Below, one piece after another: positions 1-13,500 of a stretch of 64,000 nt of DNA. Origin of the DNA: Branchiostoma lanceolatum. Lineage: Eukaryota; Chordata; Leptocardii; Amphioxiformes; Branchiostomatidae. A program made the translations under genes and the position numbers. How positions within the stretch are numbered: position 1 is the stretch's first letter; every line of letters begins with the position of its first letter. The notes below the pieces were generated by a model, which did not search any database, was not told the DNA's origin, and saw only the letters and a list, made by a program, of their open reading frames with translations. The stretch lies in the NCBI RefSeq assembly GCF_035083965.1, contig NC_089724.1:18432974-18496973 (forward strand). The letters run 5' to 3'.

Positions 1-94
1 ACTTGTCAGCTCGGCCGGGACTCGAGAGTGCTCAAGGAAATTTCTGTTATTTTGAACGAGACGCAAACAAGCTACAAGTTCAACACAGCCTTTG

Positions 95-3000
95 TGATGT
101 AAAGCGGATTTTATTCTTAAAGTTGTTTTGTAAAGCTATCACAGTTGACGGTAGTAGAATAACTTGTTATTCACATAAAAGTTTGATTCCAAAAAGATTT
201 TAGCAAACACAACAAACTAATGCACCCTACATCTATGTACATTGTACACAATTGTATAACTTTTCGGTTTCGAACAAAATCTCTATATACAATTTAAGCT
301 GTGAATGATACAGAAATGTTACAAATTATGGTGCATATAACACAAAAAAAGTATTAGTACATTGCTAAAAAAATTACACATTGATGGTATCTAAATAATG
401 CTGCTATGCAGACGTGTAGAAGGATTTCCAGTCTGTGGTTTCCACATCCTACAATTCAGTTAGAATATCTTAAGCGACATTTGATGCAAGTACAGTATCT
501 AGCTTGTGGACAGGGCTAATTTATCCCCTGCATTAATTAACAAACCTCATACTGTTTTATTTTAGACATTGACCTTGTACAATGTACTTGCTTCATTGCG
601 CAGAAGACTGTACAGGTAAGTGTCAGTCATTAGTTGGCCTGGAATGTCAAGAGAATACTAACGATGTCATTACAACACTTAAAAGAACAATTTCCTACTA
701 GATATTAGTGCTGCAATTTGACATTGATCACCTCCAAAGTAATTTTTCACAGAATGTAACGGTGTCTTAAGCAACATCTTTACTTTAAAAAATAGCACTA
801 AAAAAATAGCACTGAATCTCAGGACACCAAACAATGTGATACATGTACATGCTGTTCATTTCAGACCATTTGTACAGAAGGGAGAATGACAGTCTTGCAG
901 CTTTCAACAAGAAGTAAAGCGTAATCCATTTCATACTTAATTGATACAGCACATCCCAAACTGATAATCCATGTGTTTTGAAGCTTTTAAAAAATAACTA
1001 ATATAACAGAAACACACACAACATATTTACACCGTTGAGGGCCTGACTGTTGCTTTCTAACCCTTTGTACTCCTTGTACCACACACCAAAATACAATGTA
1101 ATATTGGTGCACCTGTGCATTGGTAAGGTAGACTGCAAATATCAGTAAAACTCCAGCATTTAGCACAGCGACTTCCTTCAAGTGCACAACTTATACACCT
1201 GCAAGAATTCCGAGTGCCTTTTAATGTGCAAAATTGCACTCTTAACATTGCAATTAACACAAATTTGGTGCAATTGAGTACTAAAGGCTAAGCATATTCA
1301 CATTTACCAAACCACTGGTACAACCAACACATGTACAGAATTACAATGTGAAGATATGAATGTACACCAAACTTTTATATTGGACCAGAACACGTTAGAC
1401 AACCAGTCGAATTCTCCTTAGCATTGAAAACCTGATTACTGGAACTACATTTGTATATCACATTTTGAGGCCCTGTATGTCATCAAAGATAATAAAAGTG
1501 CTGGTAAGATCTACCGTATACAGTAATGAAGACCTTTGCTGTATCTGCATGTTTCAACTTCTAGTCGACAAAAGTAAAAGCTAAACAAAAAAAACAGGTA
1601 CAAACAGGAGGGAGAGCAACATTGTAGCCATGAGGGACAACAATGGAACAAAGTAAAGATGATAGAAATTGTTTCAAGATATGGACTAATAGAGCCAACA
1701 AGAGATCCGTAACATACATGTAGTGAGCAAGACTACAGAGATGAAACTAGAATATTGCACAAGGGAAACACAGTTCCTAGGTTATAAAAACGTATATCTA
1801 CAACATCACAGTGAAACATGACACCTGTCTACAAATGCACAGATGAAATTCACCTTTATACATGTAGAATGCATGAAAACAGTTTTAATTGGATCCCTAA
1901 GTTTGAACGATTCAAATCAGAGCAGTTTTCCTATAGTCTTACAAGCCTGTTGTTGTCATTTTCAGTGTCCCAAATTCCAAGCTTAAAAGTCTGAACCAAG
2001 TTAATGTACTGGTAATGGTAATGCTGTATATTATCAGTGCTACCTACAACTTAGGCACATATATCTTACCTTCTAGCAGTGCTTATAAGCAAACAATGTT
2101 CCTTCCGTTGCCTACACTTCTGTGGTCTTCCCACAGAAAAGCAGGTTATCACATTTCATTTGTTGAATTAAAAGTAATTTACTTATAGTGACAAATATAT
2201 ACATTCATTGCATACAATGTAACAAAGCAAAATATTCAATAGGTTGTTACTTCTTGAAACTAAGGTTTTCTAGCTAACCTCTTTCCAATACAGGTAGTTG
2301 CTGCAAACAAGCTTGATAACAACAAGGCCAGAAGTTGACATAATTGCAAGATCTCTATACCAGATATTTATACAAGAATGGACAATTGTACTGGGATTCA
2401 AAGTCATAAAATCTAGGTTTATGAAATGTAGAGACACTCTAGATAAGGCAATTACACTGGAAATCATAGAACTAAGTCTTAACATATCAAAAAAAGTGTT
2501 ACATGAGCATGGTGTGTATGATAGAGGGGCTATGCCAGGGGTTGGGGTTTTGTGCGCGTGAGAAATTTGCGCGTGAAAAATTTGCGCGTGAAAAATTTGC
2601 GCGTGAAAAAATAAAGTTCAAGAAATGTGTCAGAAAATGTGCACTACAAAATTCTTAGTCAGAAAAATGTCACCCCATGATATGATTTTGCATCTGTTTC
2701 CTGAATTTGGGGTTTGAATTTTAGGTCCCTTGGGAATATCTAAGCTGACTCCCAAGGGATTTAAAACCTTTTTGGAGGTTTTAAGCTTAAAACTTGAAAT
2801 AAGATGACCCAAAATGGAATTACGTATCTTATTGTTGCATTCTTCAGTTCAGAAGTTGTTCTTTCAATCTACAAGTGATTTTTAAGTGATTTTCAAATGT
2901 TAAGTTTTCACGCGCAAAAAAGTTTGAAATTTGCGCGTGAAAGCATCTGCTTGAGAAAAGATGAAATTAGGCTAATAGAATGGAGAAAAGCTTCAAATAG

Positions 3001-4655
3001 TTACATTTTACAATACTAAACCATATATAAGTAAGTTGACTATGTATTTCTTAAAGATTTAAGTGATTTTCAAATGTTTAGGTTTCAAACCCCCATAAGT
3101 TTAGCTATTCCCAAGGGACCTATTCCCAAGGGACTAAAAAATCAAACCATAAATTCAGGTGTCAGATGAAAAATTGTATCATGGGATCACATTTTCCTGT
3201 CTAAGAAAATTATACTACACATTTTCTGACACATTTTTAAGAAATTTATTTTTTCACGCGCAAATTCTTCACGCGCAAATTTTCACGCGCAAATTTTTCA
3301 CGCGCAGAAAACCCGTTCCCTATGCCAGCTGATACCATGATGATGACATCTTGGTGTGTATGTATACACTTTTATGCTCATAGAATGAGTGGTCTTAAGT
3401 GCATTTCACTTACTTGTGGACGTCCTTATTACATACGAAGAATTTATATTACAGTGGTGTATAACTAAGGGTGATCAAATCATAAACGTACAAACCAAAG
3501 TAAATCTAGTTATATTCTACTCGTCTTACATTTAAATAGCATTCCTGTCTAGAAAAACATGGCTCCAATAATGTCAGTCCTTTATACTTTGCTTTAATAC
3601 CTTTCTTTCCTGTACTGTGATTCTTTAAATACTTAAAAGATTAATTCTAGTTCATCCATAATTGGCAACATAAAATCAAACAGTATTGAAGCATGCACTG
3701 CAGAAAGCTAAGAAACACCTCAAAGGCTTTGGAAAGGATCTACTTAGCAAATACAAAGCTTTGAGGTTGTGTACGCGAAAAGGGAAGGCAAAGGGAAAAC
3801 ATTTCCTGCTAAAACAGGAACATTAGGTTTAGAGACCAAGTTGGAGTGAGATATGAGGCTATCTTAATTACCATGGCCTTGTACACTTGTGGGCACAGTG
3901 AACTTCTGCTTATGTCACACTGGTGCTTTGGGGCCTTGAGAGTTTTAGCTTTTTAAGGGTACATGTACATAGAATAGAGAATCAAGAAGTACTTGGTTAG
4001 TTTGTTACAGAAGTGTCCCCTAATACATTGGCATTTTGCAGCAAGATTTGTACATATGTACAGAACAGAGAGTCACAAGACATCTACACACAACATGCAG
4101 GTCCCTCTATACTACCAGAATGTCAAAAAAGGATCAAGCTAGGGGGAAAGCCACCACTAACATTAGGGGGATCATGCACAAATTGACATCATCTTGCATG
4201 CTTCTAGTACTACCGTAACAGCAAAAAATCTTACACAAAATTCTCTGATAATATTGCAAGAGACCTTTATTTCTATGATAATCTGTGCAAGAAGAAAATG
4301 TGTTCTAAGTCTAGCGCTCCTCCCCCCCCCCCTTTATCTTTGTTGCTCTGACCCTTACCGGTACCAAACAAAGCACAGGAATTGTAAGTTGTGTACATTG
4401 TACATGAGCACATGTGTATGCAGAGTCATAAGTCATGATAAAGTGTGCAGTTTAGTTTTACTCTACCAACACTTCAAAGTACTGGTAAAAGTCAAACTAA
4501 ACTGTAGACTTGACATGTGGAGACAGTGTTCAATCTTTTGTGGTTTACCTATAGTAGTGCACAATATGAGTGAGCTCAATAGGAAAGAAAAAGGGGTTCA
4601 TCACATGCTTGACTCTTCCAGGCAAAAGTAGCAGCAATACCGCAGGAAAATAATT
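95..4655 (-). other. Probable long 3' UTR and intergenic sequence of the UBTD gene
   Basis: No convincing coding exon is visible on either strand. The tract is AT-rich and has many TGTACA-type repeats. A minus-strand AATAAA at 115-110 could end a 4.5 kb 3' UTR, and another lies within 4263-4272. Human UBTD2 also has a long 3' UTR, but this extent is inference. The foldback element at 2539-3319 lies inside the tract, and a C-run of about ten sits near 4321. Confidence 0.35.
2539..3319. mobile_element. Foldback-type DNA transposon with long inverted repeats and 9-bp TSD
   Basis: The two ends are inverted copies of each other for over 200 bp. Each end has four tandem copies of a short GCGCGTGAAAAATTT-like subrepeat, followed by shared sequence such as GTGTCAGAAAATGTG and CCCTTGGGAATA. 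The termini read GGGTTGGGGTTTT and, on the other strand, GGAACGGGTTTT. An exact 9-bp direct repeat CTATGCCAG flanks the element at 2530-2538 and 3320-3328. No transposase ORF is present. Long inverted repeats made of subrepeats plus a 9-bp duplication are the known features of Drosophila FB elements and many MULEs; relation to either is inference. Confidence 0.88.
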
Positions 4656-7600
4656 TTAACCATCCACGGGGGGCGGGTCGGGCTGGGAAACAATGACTTG
4701 GACCACAAAACCTTTGGGGATTTTTGCATCTTCTATCCGCATCTTATCCTGGAGCAATTTACCGGAGAAGTACCACCTTTGCCGCGATGATTCAATCCCC
4801 TCTTCTGCATTCAGTCTCTTCTTAATGTGTAACACAGAGTCTGTGGTCTGCACGTTAAGTTTCAGGTCCTTGCCTGTGGAAAGTCTAAGTTTAAGGGAAA
4901 CCTCCTCGCCGGTGGTTAATGACTCGGGAACATCGTTGGGGTCTGATTCACTGTGCTCCTCGGAGATCATGTTGACTGGTGCAGAAATACAGTACACTGG
5001 TAGCTGGTACCTATTCCCCAGTTCGTCATAGCAGTCTTGGAGAGTCCCTGGCAAGGGAAGGAGAGGCACAAGTGTCAGATAAACATGGATTGCTTCATGT
5101 CCTGTCACTAGAGGAATTATATATCTCATATATGATTCTTCAATACCAACGCCAAGTTTTCATCATTCAACTGTTCATTAGTGATTGCGAATATACGTCA
5201 ACCTCAGAAGAGATGCAAATTCACAAAAATGCCAAGCCAAATGAGTGCTACCCTTACCATGAGGAAGTGATATGTTTGCCCCGTCTATGATGGCCTGTGC
5301 TAGCTCGTGGTCATTGCTTTCCACTGCGTTGCACGCTGCCCGCAGGGCATCCCAGATTTCCTTGCGCCCTTCAAACGCTGGTGCCGTATCCCAGAACTCA
5401 TCCCTCTTGCTGCGCAGTTGTCCATCTGTAAAGGGAACGTCAGACTTCCACTTTGGCTTGTCCTTCTTGAGAGGCTGGTTTCTTCCCATGGCAACTACGG
5501 GAAGACAAGAATATGAAACATGAGGGTTGAAATGCTAAGTTTACACCTATTGGTCCAAGACACTTGAACTCTCTTGATTTGTCTTCATGATCAGACATAA
5601 TACAAATGTATGTATAAATAATAGTAATCAAGCTGCAGTCTGAGATACCAATTCCTTCTTCACATGTGTAACTACTAGTATGATGTTGCTTGTACACATT
5701 GGCCATTCTTGTCACGTACACGTACCCTTCAATTAAAACCATTCAGCCCGAAGGATATGGTTCGATGGTTAATACAACATGGGCTTAATAATCCTTTGTC
5801 AGTAATCTTTGGACCGAATCCGAAGGCAAGTTTTTGAATTCTCTCCTGGTGCCAGTTTACAATTTGACAAAAGCAAAGAATGAACAAGGACCATGAAATA
5901 GTTTCATTGAAACATAAGGAAGGCAGATGAGCACAATGGACCATAGGCATCAAGAAAACTACATCTATGCCTTTGAAATATTCAAGATATAATCATGATG
6001 GGAAGCCAATCAGAATCAACATAAACATGCATTACAAAAAGGAAAAAAATCAGTGAATCAGCAATCTCCTCAGCTACCAAGACTGTCCAAGAGTGTCAGG
6101 TAACAAAGATAACTATGTATTGTAAGTAAGTAACAATCCATAGTAAACATGAAACTGAGGCTACTTACGATATCCAAAATAATGTAAGCTCAAAGTCAAG
6201 GCTACTTGTAAACAGTACCTTCTCTCTGCTAAGTCCTGTTGTAACAATATCAATATAACTACATGTACTAGATTTGAGAGTTTCACTGTTCACACAATTC
6301 AAGGAACAACACCTAGCCATCTCCCCCATGTCAAAGGCTGCAGATGTCTTCATGATATGTGCTCTATCACAAACAAACATCATAATCTATCTACACGGCA
6401 CATTTTCCAAATAGGTTTTTCATTGACTTCTATTCTAAAGCAGAAAATGAGTCGCAGTCCAAGGAAAGCTTTCAAAATTGAACTTGGTCACTACTAGTTC
6501 ACTGTCGTCTTGCAATACTGTAATATACATCAAGTCTGTTTTCAATCTCAGAGGTCCACTAGTACATGTTGTAACATCTGCCTTGTAGTGATACTAGAGC
6601 TTGTGGTTGGCACAACTCCAGGGGTTTTGCATACAATCTTGGCAAAATTTGATACTAGATCTATAGCATTAATTATAAATACAAAATAAGCAAAACACAT
6701 TCACTTCAAATATTTTTCCATTCTGCCTATATGCTGTGATGTTATTTTGCTGACCAGACTAATCTAGGCCTGTTTTTCACATCATATCAACATGCTACTT
6801 CTCTTTCTATCCGTCCATTCCATTTTAGGTTTGCAATTATAACAAAATGTGTTTTGTATAACTGCATTAGTTTGCAAGATACCAATCACATGAATTAAAT
6901 GAGATAACAACTGTTTTCAAAATATGTGCCTGACTGCTGGGTCGATCATCGGATGTCACGTGTATAACTGTACAACTGAATTTTTTCCTGTCCAAGTTTA
7001 AGAAGGTATGGAAAAACCTTGCTCCCAAGAATCATCACTTGTACGGACTTAAATCATCATTGGAAATTGAAAATTAAAAAAAGGCAAGTACTTTAAGTCT
7101 AACAGTTAGAACTTCTTCTTCCGGTAATGCCCATCGGCCGAAAATCGGCCATCACTGACATGTCACGGGTCAAAGGTCAGGTTCTAAACAGGACTGGACA
7201 CCCTCCAGACGAAGATGTCCAGGGACGGGGACTGGACGGTGGCTTCAGGCATTGCATTCCAGCCGCGGACGGTCCATACATTGATACAATCACCAAAACA
7301 CACTACAGGCAACTGATTCAAGTTGCATCCCCCATGAAAAATCAAAGTGAAAACTTAGTCTGACATGAGGTTTAGACAAGACTTGTATCTAACGTCTTTG
7401 TGTTGCCCAGAGTATTAAAGGCACCTCTTGCCAAAGGGCTTTACAATATTGCCAGTCAAACAAACACGCTGTTATCAAGTTGGTAAGGTTGCTATGGTGA
7501 CAAACTCACAAAGTATATGGAGGGCAGGGAGGGAATATAACATGACATCATTTCATGACACAATCTCTGCTGTACCTTTTGGGAGAAGATTATCTAATCA

Positions 7601-8577
7601 TCGTTGGCAGATTTTCCCCTTGTCCTGGGCGTCTTACTCTCCCTGTGATGGTGGAATGTGCATGACTCACTGGCAAAGTAGACCAGTCTGCATGCTGTAA
7701 CTACTTACTACAGTATACTATATGTATGTCACAGCTTTGCTTCTAGGACAAATGAACAAAATTTATGAAGATTCTCATAATCATTTCCCTGTTTTGTCCT
7801 GCCTGTAACCAAAAAGTACAAGGATCAGCAGAACATAGTTCATCTCAATATGTACATCTTGTAACTGGTTTCCCGGTTGTAACACAGTAGTGAATATTTC
7901 CTAACCTTTCCCATGGATCTTTCTTTTCCTTTGTCAGAGTGATCCTTCAATGCTACAATAACCTTACCTGCAACTGAATATAATTCTAACAAAGCAGAGG
8001 AACCTGGAAAACTTCAGTTATCATGTCTCACACACGACTGGAATTGATATTGAAGAATGGGGCATAAATCTTTAGCTTTAAACTTGCAGCACCAGTTACA
8101 CAAACACCACTATAATCAACAGAAGAGATTTAAATCCTGAGATCACGTGTACCGTATAGCTAGTACAGCTTCTCGGAATTGTTTTGAACACATCGACTGA
8201 CAGGAAACCAGACAGAACTTGAGGAAATAACAACAGAGACTTCCTGGATCGCGACACAAAAGACGTGGCTTGTTCTACATTCAAATTATGTACATCAAAT
8301 CGGATAGGTTTATGGCTAAGTTTTTTTAGGCCATGTTAATGTGATGTCAGTGACTTGTGGCATGTGAAAGACTAGGAGCCTTTGTTGTAGACAGTCGGTA
8401 AACAATTACACGACTAAAACATCAACAAGGGCGGAAAGAACATACACAAAACACCGGTTAACAGGGACATGGGGGAAAATTAAGGCGAGGACTAAGCTGA
8501 CACATACCGGGCGAGCTGTTTTCCGTGTCATTTGTGACCGACGATCGGTCGTGGTGGGTCCCGATGCACCCTCCCAT
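4656..8577 (-). CDS. UBTD2: Ubiquitin domain-containing protein UBTD1/UBTD2, 232 aa, three coding exons
   Basis: Coding exons are 8577-8508, 5494-5258 and 5047-4656; all junctions are GT-AG and the phases join exactly. The start MGGCIGTHH matches the family N-terminus, including the Gly-2 that is a possible myristoylation site. Exon 2 ([13 protein letters not shown], then [20 protein letters not shown], then [14 protein letters not shown]) is the conserved UBTD N-terminal domain, and [15 protein letters not shown] lies at the start of exon 3. Residues about 150-226 form a ubiquitin-like fold ([18 protein letters not shown] to [10 protein letters not shown]) followed by a short PDPPPVDG tail without a Gly-Gly end, so it is not a conjugated modifier. 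Human UBTD1 and UBTD2 are 227 and 234 residues. Known role: UBTD proteins bind UBE2D-type E2 enzymes; UBTD1 is linked to p53 and YAP control. The paralogue symbol is arbitrary, since a lancelet gene would precede the vertebrate duplication. Confidence 0.95.
5495..8507 (-). other. UBTD intron 1
   Basis: This 3.0 kb intron separates the 23-residue first coding exon from the conserved exon 2. No exon-like stretch was recognised within it. It holds a DR1-type nuclear-receptor motif at 7167-7179. Confidence 0.85.
7167..7179 (+). promoter_or_regulatory. Candidate DR1 nuclear-receptor response element
   Basis: GGGTCAAAGGTCA is two half-sites in direct orientation with a 1-bp spacer, the consensus for HNF4, RXR and PPAR/RXR dimers. 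It lies in UBTD intron 1 in a locally GC-richer patch. A match by chance cannot be excluded. Confidence 0.4.
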
Positions 8578-8830
8578 GGCATCACTGGCTTTCTGTGCGT
8601 CTTCGCGTCAGACAGAAGGGTTTAGGGCCTCCAACTTTGCCGAAACGGGATGTTTTCCCTCCCTTACCGTCAGAGGTTTCCCTTCTTTCCTGGCCTGCCG
8701 ACTTCACCTGATGACGTCACGAGTCCCGCACTGCGCATGTCCGTTGTGAAGGGGTGGCCCATCATGCCCTGCGCGGCCTACAGGTTAATGACCCCGTCAC
8801 GTGACGTCTGTGACTTAGGATCCTTGACAT
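8578..8830 (-). promoter_or_regulatory. UBTD promoter with palindromic CRE and E-box/CRE cluster
   Basis: Upstream of the ATG the sequence becomes GC-rich. It contains a full CRE, TGACGTCA, at 8712-8719, about 135 bp from the start codon. An NRF1-like TGCGCATG follows near 8732, and GTCACGTGACGTC (E-box fused to a CRE half-site) lies near 8797. This mix is typical of housekeeping CpG promoters bound by CREB/ATF, USF and NRF1. The transcription start is not defined. Confidence 0.55.
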
Positions 8831-9204
8831 AATAATAATATCATAAAAACTTTGATATACAGGTAATACAGTACTATAGATGTATCGTGAAAGGACAAAG
8901 TTGATGGACATTTTAACCAGGAACTTAAAAAGGTGCTGGTGCAAGACGATTCTGGGCTAAAATAAACTGCCATAGTATTAACAGGGAGAGTTGCTCTGAA
9001 CAAAGTAGGCCTAAATTAGTGAAAATACCTCCTAGCTCTGAAAAAAAAGTTTTTTAACATTTCTTATTTGCTCCTGCTACAGGGCTAATTTTTAAAAAAT
9101 TCTTGACAACTATTGTTTCTTTGGTCATTATTTCTCTTTCTGTATTCTTATGAGCAAAGCAGGTCTTGAGCAATTTTCATTAATTTTCATAGCCTGTTGT
9201 ATTA

Positions 9205-9420
9205 AAGGGATTGCATTCGTCATTTCGGATGGTGACATAAAGCTGACGGCCTTGTGTATGAGGGAGCTTCAGGCATAAGCCTCAAACCTCAAGCACGTAA
9301 AAGAACCAAACACACTTATTGAGACGAGTAGGGGTGACCCGGTGTGCTTGGCCAAAAACACGAGCCGTAGAGAAGCCACATTGCACTACCACTAGCATTA
9401 CCTCAATTAAGGATGACTGC
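9205..9420 (+). repeat. Degraded 3' part of a tRNA-derived SINE
   Basis: The tract shares with the SINE at 44661-45068 a run of short motifs in the same order: GGATG..GACATAAAG, then CTTGTGTATGAGG or CCCGTGTAGAGG, then GAGTAGGGGT..CCGGTGT, then CCAAAAACAC or TCAAAC. No tRNA-like head remains. The assignment rests on this comparison and on familiarity with lancelet SINE 3' ends. Confidence 0.5.
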
Positions 9421-9434
9421 TTTACTTTTTTTTA

Positions 9435-9556
9435 TAGCCTGGGTGCCATCCTAGTTAAGTTTACCTGGTCTCCCAGTGCCCATATGTATACTTTCTCCTA
9501 ACCAAACAGTTATGGGATATAATGTCCTTGGCTAAACTAAGATGGCACCCAGGCTA
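9435..9556. mobile_element. Hairpin MITE, TAGCCTG family (copy E)
   Basis: The left end TAGCCTGGGTGCCATC and the right end are inverted copies, continuing into CTAGTTAAG versus TTAGTTTAG. The 122-bp element has a loop larger than its stems. No clear target duplication flanks it. Confidence 0.7.
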
Positions 9557-10530
9557 ATTATAACCACATACCCACAATCCATTATAGCTGGGCGGGCCTC
9601 AATGTTGGATGTTAACTATTCTATTTCTTGGCAAGTGGAGAAGAAACTCCAGGTGACGATTGAATGTACATGTATTACAATTCCTTGGAATTCCAAAGTT
9701 GATCTGGATAATTTGATTGTAATGAATCTCATGATCTTTATTCAACATGATATAAAAATAACATCAACTTTGTTAACAACAAAGCAGTTAATGCCAATGT
9801 GAATAAGATAATAATACATTTGCCATTGGTAGTATCCCATGGTCAGCAAGGGAAGGCTTGTGTGAAGTAATACTGAGAAAGAAGCATAGCTGAAGTCCCC
9901 CACACCACCCCCAAAGTTTGTTAACAATATATTTGCATTAACTACACTATAACGTTAATACATTTGTACAGATAACACGATACAGATAGAACTATTTATT
10001 CATTAGTTAAAATACACAAAATTCAGTTGAAACTGGGTTATAGATTCAAACAATTAACTCACTATCATCCATCCCAACATTCATTAAAAATATCTACCAC
10101 AAATGAAATGCATGTTTTATTTTACAATACTGCTTCTTGTGTACATTTGGAACACAACTCAAATCAGCAAAATAGGGACCATCTCTACTCTTAGTTTGTA
10201 CCAAAGCCATTGCCAAATACGGCTGTAACATATGTGATGATTTTGGTGAAACTCTTACTCAAGAATTAAATGCAATATTCTTTTTGAAGAAATAGAATGA
10301 ATAGAACCATCATCAGCCATGCTCCAACATCTATATGTTTCAGTTTTAAACAGCAAATGCCTTTTTCCTTGTAGTCATAGTCAGTCTTTTATTACAAATT
10401 AGACTTTCATTCTTTCAGGAACTTCCTTCAGTTATAGATCTGTATCTTTCTTTATCTTATTGCTTTATGACTGGGGACATCTATGTTTGATATAGGTCTT
10501 GATTTATAGTTGAAGTTTCTTCTTGTGATG
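9557..10530 (-). other. Probable 3' UTR of the zinc-finger gene
   Basis: AT-rich sequence without coding potential follows the stop codon. A minus-strand AATAAA at 9742-9737 is the best candidate polyadenylation signal; others occur near 9992 and 10113. Confidence 0.4.
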
Positions 10531-13500
10531 CTATTGTTTCAGATTGAGAGAGGGTGTTACTGTGTACTGGGCAATTTTTGCTGCACTTGTAGCTATGGAA
10601 CAGTCAGAGTTTATCCTTTCCTCATCTTCTTCCCCTTCACATGTCAAAAGGACACTTGGTTGAGTATGCGTCTGCAGGTGAGATGCTAGCAATGTCTGAT
10701 CCGTGATAGTCCAGTAACAAAAGCTACACTCAAATCCTGACGTAGATGTAGCAAAGAAGGACTCCACCACATCTTTTGGCATTCGCACCATGGCATTGAG
10801 GTGTGACAAGCTGTCCCATGTGCAACATTCATAGTGCCTTACGAGAAGGGCCCATTTGGGAAATACTGCTTTGCATGTCAGGCACTCATAGATGACACCG
10901 TCTGCTTCTAAAAGTGAAATGTCTAAGATAGAGAAGTCTGCTGGGTCACCCTCATTACCAAATCCTCCTGAATGACCTAATGATTCTGGAGGAAGGTTGG
11001 CCATCTTACTGCCTGCATCGCAATCAGAAACAGTTGCCTTCTTGGTTAGACTTGGCCTACCATCATTTACCTCCTGATTTGCAGAGCCTAGGTTTTCTTG
11101 TTCCTTATGTCTTCCAAATTCCACTATTTTTGCACTCCTCTCTTTGATGTGTTTTGCACAGTCAGCCCCATACTTGGAGTGTTTGTTCCCGAGGTGGTCA
11201 GTTGCATTGTTGTAGAAACGGAAGAAAGATTTACAGAGTGTGCATTGATAGATGATGTGGCCACTTTCGGATCTCTTGCTTAGATCATGAGCAGAAGATG
11301 AAGGTGACAAATTAATATTTCTTACTGGCTTTGCAGCACTAGTACTCCTTGAATGCTGTTCTTGTACTAACTGTTGTTCAGAGTTTGCCTTGGTGCCGAC
11401 TTGGCCAAACAGTTTCCATGATTGATCTCTCTGAACACTGTCTTGAGTAAAGCTTTTCATTTCTGGTGTAACAACTTCAACAAAGTCGGACCACTTCATA
11501 TCTAAGTCTTTCAAGTCATGTTTCTCGTTCAGATGCCTGACAATGAAGCCCATGTAGTTGTACTGGGCATTGCACAGCTTGCAACGGTGCTTTACATATG
11601 TGATGACATCATGCTTGCTGATCTCCAGGACTGGCACCTGCTGACTGGTGCAGTACTTGTCAAAGTCTGATGTCACATTATGACTGGTCATGAGATGGTC
11701 CTCCAAAGTCTTGAACTGCAGGAAAGCATACCTTGTCTTGTGGTCTTTAGTTGCAGACTTTGGACAGAGTGCACAACAGTACTGTGTAACTGTCTGTCCA
11801 TGGCTAGAATTGGGATGGACACCTGTTTTTACCACCTTTCCACTTCCCATTTTTTCCATAATTTCTGGTTTGACTATCTCAAAGTGGGCGCTCCCCTTGA
11901 CAATCTGGTCCTTCACCCCATGTTGATCTCTAAGGTGCTTTACCAAGAACCCAGGCATGTGATAGTAGATGGGGCAGTACTGGCACTGGTACTTTTCCTG
12001 AGTGTTTGTTTTTACATTGGGGAACTTCTTGATGGTGAAGCGATGCTCAAACCTTGACTGTATGTTGTGTTTCTCTCGGAGGTGTTGCGTGAGTGCTCTG
12101 TATTGTGTAAAAGCTGTGGCCTCCAGTTTATCAGGGGGTTTAACTGGGGCAGGATCACAGACAAGGCAACAATAATAGGGTGTCATGTTAGCGAGAGCTC
12201 TGGCCTTTTGATGCGATATCTTTGACTTTTTTCCGGCAGGGTTTTCATTGTTTTGTGCTCCACTTAAGGATTGATCTTGACACTGAATATCTGCCTCCTT
12301 TTCAATAACATTCAGATTCAATTCATAGCGAGTTTTTAAGCTTGGCGGCCTTCCTGGCCTGGTTTGTTTTAACATTTGATCAGTTGAACTGGTTTGTTTC
12401 AACATTTCAAGACTTTCCTTATGAGGAGCCTGCTGGTGCTTCACCATCTTGACTATTGACTTTCTCTGTACCTTTAAATTTATGGGTGTGACCACGGTTT
12501 TCACCTTGACTTTCTCAGGTTTCTTGCTGCTCTGTTGTCCAACATGTACCTTCTCTGCCTGAGGAAATGAAGTCTTGTGGGACATTTCATCCACAAATGA
12601 CTGCATCTCATCTAACTGGTCATGTTCTTCAGCTTGTTCTTCAGTGTCCTCATTGTCAAAATGGACAGTCGAATCATCTGTCCCTAGAATGCTCTCAACG
12701 CTGTCCTTGTCTGACATAACTCGAGCAGCAACTTTTGAGACAAGTTCATCTATTGGTCGCCTCTGCAATTTCTGCTGGACTTTTCCATCCCCTGTCTCTT
12801 CCACACTGCTTGCATCAAAGTCTGTCATGTCCTTTACACAGTCACTATCCTGCTTGGGTTTGTTGTTAACAGCTTGATCCCCCTCCTTCAGTTCTGTATT
12901 GGGCTCTCCCTTTTGGTCTTCTTCTGTTTCTCTCTTTTTTGGAATGCCTTTTCTCCTGGACTGGCTGGATTTTCTGCACTGTAGTTCTCCACTATCCAGC
13001 TTTGGCACCTTAAGTTGCACTAACTCCTCCTCTTTTTGGTCCTTGCTAGATGATGAAACAGGATGTGCTGAGGCTCTCACCTCAAGAGCATGCTCCTCTA
13101 GATTGAGACCAGCTAAGCTGAGTCTTTTCTTAAACCAATAGATGACTAATCCCAGACTTAACCCTGTCTTATCTGCAATTCTGCTCATATCTTGCAGTTT
13201 TGGCTTTGGATTTTTCTGCAATTCCTCCTCCATGTATGCTGTGTGGTCTGTGGATTGTTTATAATACACGTTTCTTGGTCGTGGTCCGAGCTTCTGATTC
13301 TGTCTCTCGTATGCAAACCATGTCCTTATCAGTGCAAACTCCTGCCCAGTCTCCATGACGAGTCTCTGTATTTCTTCTCTGCTTGGATACTGGTTGCAGG
13401 TATAGCTTGCCTTCAGAAGATGCTCCCATTCCTTTAGAGTGGTCTCATTGGCTGGCATGAATTTTTTCTTGTGCTTGTAGCAGCTAGAACTTGATTTTTT

